Part shown: piece by piece, positions 56,278 to 64,000 of the stretch
Layout of the letters: the number at the start of each line of letters is the position of its first letter
Position numbering within the stretch: position 1 is the first letter of the stretch
Assembly (NCBI GenBank): GCA_032358255.1
Contig: JAULBX010027716.1
Location: 1 to 64,000, forward strand
Direction of reading: 5' to 3'
DNA: 64,000 bases
Origin: Heterotrichella gracilis
Taxonomy: Eukaryota; Sar; Xanthophyceae; Tribonematales; Xanthonemataceae
Program-made: the position numbers and the translations under genes
The notes under the pieces: generated by a model
Told to the model about the DNA's origin: nothing
The model's input: only the letters and a program-made list of their open reading frames with translations
The model's database searches: none

Positions 56278-59200
56278 ATGGCGCAACTTGTGCACAACGT
56301 AAAAGGTGCCGTGGTCGGTGGGGTGCGGGCTGTCACCCTTGACCTCACAACCCTGGCAGCTGGGGCGCTGTATAGCGTCATCGAAGGTACCGCACTCCCA
56401 AACACCCTGTATGAAAGCAGCATCGCACAGCCTGCATGTGCACTGCACTTGCATACCTGCTCACACACCGCCCACTCGGCTGGCTTTTCGCAACAGCCTC
56501 ACATTGCCATGCCATGCCGTGCCTCGCCATGCCCTGTTTAACGCCATGCCATTGGCATGCCATGCCATCGCCGTCGCCATCATCATCCCCCATGGCCATG
56601 GCCACACCCACTGCACTGCAACCTTTCCACCAACCAGCAATCCACCATTACCTCCCCCACACTCCCCCAGGCAGCGCCTTCGTGTGCAGCACCCGCGGCT
56701 TCCAGGCATTTCTGCTGGCGGAGCATGCGCTGCTGGCCCGGAACCTGGGACCGCTGCGCACCGCGGGGATAACCGTCAAAGCAATCCTGCTGACCTCGTT
56801 TGCTCGGGGTGGGTATGCGTTCTTCCACGCCATCAGGCAGCATGGCAAGAAGGGGGGCATCGATTCAATATGGGAGTGGAAGCCACCAAGTGAGTGGGGC
56901 AAGGAAACAAAACTGGAAATTGTTCACACCTCCTGTCTTTGCCTAGAGCGTTCTTCGTTTCTGGGTAGTAAATGTTTGGGGAGTGTGATTAACCCTCTCG
57001 TGGACAATTTTAGCGAGAGCGACATATTTTAATACATATACTTGCCTGGCAGTGTGCCTGATTCCTGCCAGTGCACCGCATCCTGATAAGTTACACGCCA
57101 CTCATGTGTGCAGGTACCATTGGTGACTCCGGTGCATGGGAGATCCTGCGCAATGTGGTCATCACACTGGAGAGGTGGGTGGGTGGGGGTGGGGGTGGGG
57201 GTGTCTGGGTTGCGGGGGTGGTGTGTGTGGTAGGGAGCCAAGGGTGGGTGGTGATGGTGTCGTTCATGCCTCAGGGGCTATACTCCCTCAGTCACCAATT
57301 ACCACCCCACTCCTGGCCATGCCTGCACTGCACCTACCTATTCAACAGACGTTGAGACATTCCCCCCCTCATCACTTCCCCCCCTCATCACTCGGGGTAC
57401 CCCTACCCATACTGCATTGTAAAGGCAACAAAGCTAGACGCTCATCACCCCACCCAAACCCCCGCAGCGTGCAGGACGACAACCCCTGCATGGGCGCGCT
57501 GCTGGAGGGCACGGGCCGCATCTCCTCCAACGACCTGGCCATGCGCCTGTACTGCACCTACCTGCGGGACAGCCATACCCTAGAGGAGGGTCCCGCAGAC
57601 AGCGACGAGCTGCTGCAGGAAGCGGAGCTGACCGAGCTGAGGCGCGCCTGTGATCTGGCGGGGCTGTCCTACTTTGCTGAGACTGATGGGGAGCTGTCGT
57701 GCGAGCTGAAGGACAGAGGTGGGGGGTGGTGTGGGCGGTGGGCGGTGGGGTCCTGTGGGTGTAAAATGGCGGTGCAGGTGGTGGGTGTTGCAGAGTAGTC
57801 CTGGGATGCTGGGGGTTCCAGACTGGAAAAAGTTGAGATGCGCCCCCACACACTGTCCTACTTTGCCGAGACCGGTGGGGAGCTGCCGTGCGAGCTGAAG
57901 GACAGAGGTGGGGGGTGGGGTGGGGTAATGAGTGCTTGGTTTTGCAGCCCAAGGGGGGAGGGGGTGTTTATGGCGGTGCCAGTGTAGAGGTGGTGGGTGA
58001 CGCAAAAGGAGCCTTGAGATGCGGGGGGTTGTAACTTGGGAATGCTGAGTGGTGCATGTGAGTTGGTGGGGGTTTTGTGTGCTGCCGCTACTGAGGGGGA
58101 TGTGGCGTGCGGTTCTGAAGGCCAGAGGTGGGGCCCGATGGCTGGGCGGGGGTGTAATCGGCTTTGCGTTGCGCAGGGTTGGTTGTCAGCCCTGTTTGCT
58201 TCCGCATCCATGGGTGCACCACACAGCCAATAGGGGAAATGATTGGATTTTCCATAAGAATGATCTGGATGTTGATAACTGCTTGAACACCTAACCACCT
58301 TCCAAACCTTTGCATTTCCAGCGGATGCACGCCCAACCTCCCCCTCACCCCGCTCACACACACCTCTCCTTCAATACCAAACCCTACGACCTGAAAAAAT
58401 TGATGCGACAAACCTCACCCACCTCCACACCCACCCACCACCCATCACCCCTCAGGCTACACCCTGTGCGGGTCCAAGATGGTGTCCGACTGGGGCGTCA
58501 ACCACCCCGCGTACTTCCTGGCGGCGCGCGAGGAGGGGGGCGAGGGGGAGGGCGGGCGCGAGCTGGTGGTGTCTGTGAGGGGCACCCATGAGCTCAGCGA
58601 TGTGTTTGTGGATGTGCTGGCCCAGGGCAAGGAGTTTGATGGGAGTGGTCACACGGTGCACAGCGGCATGTGCGACGCGGGCGAGTGGCTGGGGGAGAGG
58701 ATTGGCACCGTGGTCACGTCCATGGAGAAGCAAGGTGGGGTTTTGGGGTTTTTAGGGTTTTTGGGTGGGTTTGGAGAAGCGAGGTGGGGGGCGGGGCTGG
58801 TGCGGTGGATGGTGGCCATGTGGGGCGTCAGGGGCGGCCACACTATGCATATGAGCATGTATGATAGCCAGTGGCTGGGGTATGGGAGAGGCACAGTGGT
58901 CATGTCCTTGGCGAGTCAAGGTGGAGTATGGTATGTTTCTTGATTGCTGAAACACTTCCCATCAGGTGCAGACATGCAACAGTGTCTTTTCACCACCATC
59001 ATGGCCACTCCCTGGGGCTGGGGCCAGCCTGTCGGGCCTACATCCTAAATACACATACATCATTTTCACGTCGTTTCTTAAGTATTTACCATCTAAAAGC
59101 GGGTTTGCATTTCTGCAGGCTACCGCATCACCATCGTGGGCCACTCCCTGGGCGCCGGGGTGGCCTCCCTGCTTGGCTACTACCTCAAGCGCAGGGGGGT

Positions 59201-61091
59201 GGAGAACGTGCGGTGCTACGGGTTTGAAGCCCCCGCCTGCGTGCCCCTTGACCTGGCCCGGGAGCTGCAGGACTACGTGACCACAATGGTGTTTGGGGAT
59301 GACATGGTCCCCAGGTATGTGATTATGAAGGTGTTTGGGGATGACGTGGTCCCCAGGTATGTGATCACTGTTGTGTTTGGGGATGACATGGTCCCCAGGT
59401 ATGTGACCATTATGGTGTTTGGGGATGACATGGTCCCCAGGTATGTACGGGGGCTAGGATTGACCTGCTTGGCGCTGCGTGTGCAAGGCTGCTAATATGG
59501 CTGTATTGCTGAGTGGCATGTAGCTAAGTTTACATATGAGTCAAAGTTATTAAGATTTCATCAATCAGCATTGAACCGTTCCTGAGGAGGTCCTGTATGA
59601 ATGCTAGTTTATACTGTTCAGTCTAAATTTTAATTAATTTGTTTAATTATCTAATTAATTTGTTATGGTGTCCAGGGTGAGCTGCGAGATGTTTGCCGGT
59701 CTGCTGAAGGAGCTGGGGGACTGCGACTGGCACCAGATGCAGAAGGAGTACGACCTCAAGGTACGGGTGGGGTGGGGGGTGGGGGGTGGGGGGTTTGGGG
59801 TTTGGGGAGCACGGCTTCAATGTATGGACGGTGGTGGTGGTGGTAGGGGCTGCGGGAGATGGCGGAGGAGCATGACCTGAAGGTGTGGGTGGGGTGGGTG
59901 GCGGTGGCGGTGGCGGAAGTGGTTGTGTTGGTGGAAAAAGTGGTGGTAGTGGTGGAAGAGATGGTGGTGTTGGTGGAAGAGATGGTGGTGGTGGTGGTGG
60001 TGGTGGTGGGAGATGGCTCGGCACGGCCTGCAGGTGGGTGGAACAAAAAGGTCCCTAAAATGACAGATGTGCAGCTGTGATTACAAAAGAAAAGTGCTTC
60101 AGTTGGGCTCCCTACAGATCCAAAGAAGCGACTTCTTTTTGCGCTGACTGAATCTCCCCACTCTAAACTGTAACCCTTAAACTGTGGTCTCCCACCTGCT
60201 TTGCACAACCCGCTGCGTAGTGTTCTACTCCCCATCTGTGCTGCAGCTGGGCAGCAACATGGTCATGTAGCTGGAGCTAGCTCATGTAGCTGGGGGTAGC
60301 CAGTGCTATAGGGTTTAGGGTGTCTAGAGTTTAGGGTTTTTTCTGTGCACCCTGGCCATGCGTTAGTCTTGCACGGCTCCCTGGACTAGCTCGCACACTG
60401 GTCAACAGCGTGCGCAGCGTTCTGTTTGTCCCTCTGCCTATTCCGTGCCTCTGGATGCTCTCCGACTCTTGACTCTGATTATCTTTTCCTGTTGCTTTGC
60501 AGCTGGGCAGCAACGTGGTCCTCAAGCAGCTCATGAAGCTGGGGATCGCCAGTGTGACCAAGGGCGATGGCAAAGGGGACAAGGGGAAGAAAGATGGCAA
60601 GGGGAAGAAGGATGGCAAGGGAGACAAGGAGGAGACGGATGAAGAGAAGGGCGAAAAGGGGAAGTCAGATGACGAAAAGGGTGAGTGGCATGTCAGGATC
60701 AGGCCATGTGTATACACAGGGTGCAAGGTCTTACAACCCTGAACCCTTGGCCAAGCCATGACATACTTACAACCCTAATGACATACATTTGCAGGCAGCA
60801 TGCAGCGTGAAGAACAAGCAGAGATTTTTATGGCCCGGGCTGCATCCCTAACCCCTGTCCCCCTATTTCCACGCAGATTGCGAGGACTTCAAGGGCTACA
60901 ACCCCCACGTGCCCGGCCGCATTGTGCACATGTGCCGCTTCGGCGACCTCGAGCAGCCCACCTTCCAGGGCATCATCTGCACCCCGGATGACGACCGCAT
61001 CCGCCACATCCGCCTCAGCACCCAGGCGCTGTCGGACCACATGATGGATGGGGAGGACTACCAGAATGCGCTCAAGGCAGGGGCGAAATGA
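56278..61091 (+). CDS. Class 3 lipase (sn-1 diacylglycerol-lipase-like)
   Basis: Nine exons close in phase: 56278-56386, 56671-56889, 57114-57174, 57468-57718, 58456-58734, 59119-59314, 59676-59760, 60503-60680 and 60877-61091 (530 residues with the first donor of exon 6). Catalytic parts: GHSLGAGVASLLGYYL with the nucleophilic Ser; VFGDDMVPR with the Asp; LSDHMMDGEDYQNAL with the likely His. An oxyanion-type segment ELVVSVRGTHELSDVFVDVL precedes. Between exon 7 and the His region lies a very basic Lys/Gly/Asp linker (KGDGKGDKGKKDGKGKKDG...). No transmembrane bundle like animal DAGL was seen; the N-terminus (MAQLVHNVKGAVVGGVRAV) is only moderately hydrophobic. It probably hydrolyses neutral or galacto-lipids. 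Introns contain many duplicated exon edges, and exon 6 ends in four tandem 42-bp copies, so several isoforms are possible. Confidence 0.9.
57664..58140 (+). repeat. ~190-bp tandem units repeating the end of lipase exon 4 with its donor
   Basis: The exon end CTGTCCTACTTTGCTGAGAC ... GACAGAG/GTGGGGGG at 57664-57731 recurs at 57853-57920 with eight or fewer differences, and a third, strongly decayed copy lies near 58090-58130. The intron sequence between also repeats (GTGGTGGGTG ... TTGAGATGCG). Confidence 0.85.
58836..58929 (+). repeat. Duplicate of the end of lipase exon 5 with its donor
   Basis: Corresponds to 58648-58740: CACACTATGCATATGAGCAT versus CACACGGTGCACAGCGGCAT, continuing to GAGTCAAG/GTGGAG versus GAAGCAAG/GTGGGG. 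Spacing is about 188 bp. It is diverged but collinear. Confidence 0.75.
58993..59045 (+). repeat. Duplicate of the start of lipase exon 6
   Basis: CACCACCATCATGGCCACTC CCTGGGG... parallels the real CATCACCATCGTGGGCCACT CCCTGGG at 59127 that encodes the nucleophile elbow. The copy is shifted in frame and cannot encode GHSLGAG. Confidence 0.7.
59273..59446 (+). repeat. Four in-frame 42-bp repeats with splice donors at the end of lipase exon 6
   Basis: GTGTTTGGGGATGACATGGT CCCCAG/GTATGTG recurs with donors after 59314, 59356, 59398 and 59440, exactly 42 bp apart. The frame stays open through all copies. Each encodes VFGDDMVPRYV (one copy has DDVVPR). Confidence 0.95.
59850..59905 (+). repeat. 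Duplicate of the end of lipase exon 7 with its donor
   Basis: GATGGCGGAGGAGCATGACC TGAAG/GTGTGGGTGGGG at 59858 parallels the real GATGCAGAAGGAGTACGACC TCAAG/GTACGGGTGGGG at 59736. Spacing 122 bp. Confidence 0.8.
59905..60012 (+). repeat. GTG/TGG trinucleotide-rich tract
   Basis: Long GTGGTGG-type low-complexity run in the intron after lipase exon 7; includes GTGGTAGTGGTGGAAGAGAT units repeated. Confidence 0.8.
60235..60270 (+). repeat. Decayed duplicate of the start of lipase exon 8
   Basis: CTGCAG/CTGGGCAGCAACATGGTC then ATG TAG, versus the real TTTGCAG/CTGGGCAGCAACGTGGTC CTC AAG at 60503. Spacing 256 bp. An in-frame TAG appears at codon 8 of the copy. Confidence 0.85.
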
Positions 61092-62523
61092 GGGAAGCCG
61101 TATGGTTGTACCGAACTTGGGTGCACAAAGTCATGAAGGTGTGCCTGACAGTCAGGGCACCTGAAGGTTGGCTGGGGTGCGTGGCAATAACCACACGCAT
61201 GCATAGGGAGACGTGTATATTTTCAACTACCAGCGGGCACTGCACGCCGGGGGCAGCATGAGAGCATTGATTGGTGGGGAGACAGTAGCCACATGGGGGG
61301 GCTCCAAGGTGGAGGGCATGAGGATTGTCGTAGTTTTCAAGGGGAGTATCTGCGGGTGGGCATGTGAACTTTGCTTACACCATGATTGGTGGGGTTTGCG
61401 GTGACTATGTGCATATTTGGTGTTTATCTGTGTGGTCTGGTGGGGAGTGTGTTACAAGGGCGGAGATAGGAATATTTGAAGGTGGCGGGGTGCGATGCAT
61501 CTTGGCGCCCGCTTTGGGCGATGCATCCAGGGGGAGCTTGCATGCAGCGTGTATATAAACTTATTTGAGGGAAGTAGTTATAAAGTGCTAGCTATTATTA
61601 TATTAGAGATGAATAGTTTGAAGTACTTTCTGTAGCTATTGAATTTGTTCCATGGTGCACTGCGTAGGAAAAGGGAATAGCAAGACAATGCTATGTTATG
61701 TTGTGTTTGAGTTGCTTTGTATGGTCTATTTGCTGGTATGTAGAATGGAAAACAAGCAGTTTGCTTCAAGCTTGCAAAGTGTGTTTAAGTGGCACCAGGG
61801 TCATGCTTTGTGCGATGATTTGCGTGCTGAAGGACAGTGGATGCTGCCCACTGAGGCTGTTTAGGTTTCTGAGGTTCCCTGGTTTGCGTTTCTGAGCCTT
61901 AGGAGGCTTCTGTTTGGGCTTTTGCGCCATTTCATTGCTGTTCTTGCAAGAGTAGAAGCCAGGTACCGTACTGCACTTGTGTTTTGTTCATTATGATGGC
62001 TGTCGATATGGACTGCCATAACGGCCGCGTTGAGGTACAATTGGACAGGTCGTTTTTCGTGAGCATTGTTAGCCTTTCTCAAAGGTTGTTTGAGCATATT
62101 GATTTAGCGTGCTTCCTTGTGATGTCTCTGTGCAGCTGCGAACCTCGCCATCCCGCCATCCATGCGAGGGGTCTGCCAAGGGTTCTGGTCATGTGTGTAA
62201 AAATGGGCAGAATTTATATTTGAATATTAATTTGAATATAATGTTGTTTTTGGGTTACTATATACCTCAGGCCTAGAACGATGTGTTCAACTTGTGAACA
62301 TACAGTGGCATCGCCTGTGAAAACTCCTGGAACTCTGCAGCCGCTTCAGACGAGCTCGTACCCCTTGAAAGCATACACCAGTATGCCACTGCCACTCGCA
62401 TATGCATGCATGCATGTCACATCCCCGTGCGAGGGTGACACATCCTTGTGCTGACGAGCCTTCACCACAGTCACCAACCAAGTTGGAGCAGTTTTCTGTG
62501 ATTCCATCCAACCAACCTGCGCG
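61092..62523. other. Intergenic region
   Basis: 3' flank of the lipase and 5' flank of the OMA1-like gene. AT-rich patches at 61550-61620 and 62210-62260, TGCATGCA at 62403-62413. No gene recognised. Confidence 0.4.
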
Positions 62524-64000
62524 ATGTTTAGGCGGTGGGCTGCCCAGCAGCTGACCTCGCTCCTTCGCCGGGGCTCCAAGGGTAGGCATGGGGGTTTGCC
62601 TAGCACCGGCACCGAGTCGCTACCCAGCACAACTATGGAGCTGTCACAGCGCTTGCAATCTCGTGCATACCAACGAGACTGGAGGTGAGCAGTCTTTCGT
62701 TGCATGCAGTGGGTGCAATGGCTTTCCACTGTGCCCTCTTCCTTACGCCTGGCCAAGTTTTGGGTATTTTTTCTCCATACCGTGATCAGCAGTTTTTATG
62801 TGTCCTGGCCAATACTTCAAGTCGAATTTTGTGTGCTACGACCGCACCCCTAGGACACAGCAAGGTAAATTTACATACGCCATGCAACAGAACACACATT
62901 GACACTCTGATGGGTTAGTTCAAGTGCGTAGCCTGGCAATGACCGCTGCATGCCCGCGCTGTAGCCACCTCGCCTTGGTGCACCTCTCAGTCGCCAGTGG
63001 CAAACGCCGGGCTGGTTGGAAGACATTGACCCATTCCCTGTTATACATCGTTAAATCGTAAATATATTACCGTATTTCTGCTGTGACCTGGCTCCCATTC
63101 CTTGCAGGGGGTACGAACGCTTTGACCGCTCCGGCGCTGCCAGCTACACTAAGCAACTGTACCGCCAGCGCCGCCGCCTGGCCGTGGTTGTTGTGAGCGG
63201 CGGCAGCGTGGGCGCAGTGGTTTGGTACCGCAACCTGCAGGAGGTCCCCTACACGCACCGCACGCGCGCCGTGTTCTGCAGCGTGGACATGGAGCGGGCC
63301 ATGGGGCAGGCGACGTTTGAACAGGTGACGTGAAACCACATGATAGCTGCCAGGATGCATGGGCCCGGAAAAAAAATAATCAAAAACCATGAGCCTTGAA
63401 AAACCCAGGCATTAATTAATGCAGTGAAAGAATAATTAATGCATTTTACATTATGAATCTGATTTGATTGTTATTGGTGGTGCAGGTGAAGCATGAGGCT
63501 GAGGCGCAGGGCACCATGCTGCCTGCCTGGAGCCGGCCGGTCAAGGTGGTGGAGCGCCTGGGGAGGCGCATCGCTGAGGTGGCGTCGGAGGGGTATGGAG
63601 AGGGGTTCATGGAGCACATGAAGGTGAGGGCGTGTCAGCAATGCCATACAGTATTACTTTTCAACTTACAAAAGCATGGGAATGGGGAGACTGCAAATAG
63701 TTACATTTGATGAAGTTTTTGGCATTTGTTATTGGGCGAAAAATTGGTCATTTCCCATGTCATAAATGGCACAATGCAGGTTTGAGCTTGTGAAGCTGCA
63801 TAAGGCATTGAAAATACCTGTAGTACATTGGAATGTATGCTTGTAGAATGCTTGCTTGTAGAGTGCATCATGTTGACTAAGTTAGACCACTGTGAGTTAC
63901 CTGTGATACCCTGGTATACCGATGCAGCATACATGATATCATGATGTGGCGCATGATGTGATGCGCTGCTGTACCACCATGCAGGGCCTGAAGTGGGAGT
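62524..64000 (+). CDS. OMA1: OMA1-like M48 metallopeptidase, N-terminal part (runs off the right edge)
   Basis: Likely a mitochondrial inner-membrane protease of the OMA1 family, which cleaves stress targets such as OPA1 in animals. Exons 62524-62684, 63108-63324, 63486-63623 and 63985 onward close in phase. The N-terminus is strongly basic (MFRRWAAQQLTSLLRRGSKG), as for mitochondrial import. A hydrophobic segment LAVVVVSGGSVGAVVWYRNL is the expected membrane helix. Then VPYTHRTRAVFCSVDMERAM, GQATFEQVKHEAEAQGTMLP and VVERLGRRIAEVASEG match the region before the protease core. The HExxH zinc site is beyond base 64000, so activity cannot be judged. Confidence 0.8.

Noticed and set aside
60308-60340. 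TAGGGTTTAGGGTGTCTAGAGTTTAGGG as a telomeric array
   Set aside because: Only two or three degenerate units; too short to call an array.
1-64000. CRISPR arrays, bacterial operons, rRNA or tRNA genes
   Set aside because: Nothing with regular spacers, Shine-Dalgarno-led operons, rRNA cores or a cloverleaf was recognised by eye; the gene structure is eukaryotic.

Overview
The window looks like nuclear DNA of a green alga (Chlorophyta). Genes have many short, phase-consistent spliceosomal introns, almost all GT-AG. Several proteins begin with plastid-like transit peptides, one carries a starch-binding CBM20 module, interstitial telomere-type repeats are TTTAGGG/TTTTAGGG, and the palindromic word TGCATGCA is scattered through the non-coding DNA. 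Exon models were built by hand from reading frame, splice consensus and family similarity. Intron phases close in the full models. Where they do not, the entry says so. I cannot name the species.

Layout. 1-8.5 kb is a mobile-element block: a Helitron (minus strand, running off the left edge), a 5'-truncated LINE, a minisatellite with long C/G tracts and an interstitial telomeric array. 8.5-12.1 kb holds a minus-strand F-box/leucine-rich-repeat gene. One of its introns contains a complete plus-strand DUF4286 gene. Then follow an unrecognised gene (12.8-14.2 kb), an FAD amine-oxidase-like gene (16.0-18.4 kb, minus), a CBM20 plus coiled-coil gene (19.7-21.6 kb), a weak Cys-rich candidate (22.2-22.9 kb, minus), a small gene with an acidic serine tail (23.3-24.1 kb) and a NEPRO/RMP1-like gene (24.6-28.2 kb, minus). 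28.9-33 kb holds a GT8 glycosyltransferase (minus) facing the 3' part of a GT2-like membrane glycosyltransferase (plus). I could not find the 5' part of either. 33.8-35.7 kb encodes a TBL/PC-esterase-type membrane protein.

From 36.6 kb four genes lie in tandem or divergent order: MnmE, a class V PLP enzyme, plastid-type cysteine synthase and a small putative plastid membrane protein (minus). They are followed by a GT61-like glycosyltransferase (50.9-54.8 kb), a class 3 lipase (56.3-61.1 kb) and the 5' end of an OMA1-like M48 protease (62.5 kb to the edge).

The genes are ordinary eukaryotic neighbours, not an operon. Shared themes are organelle housekeeping (MnmE, OMA1, cysteine synthase, FAD oxidoreductase), starch or pyrenoid biology (CBM20) and glycan assembly (GT8, GT2, GT61, TBL). 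The most unusual structural signal is repeated local duplication of exon edges together with their splice sites into the adjoining introns. It is dense in the lipase gene and also present in MnmE and GT61. The lipase even has four in-frame 42-bp copies of one exon end, each carrying a catalytic-Asp-type motif and a splice donor.
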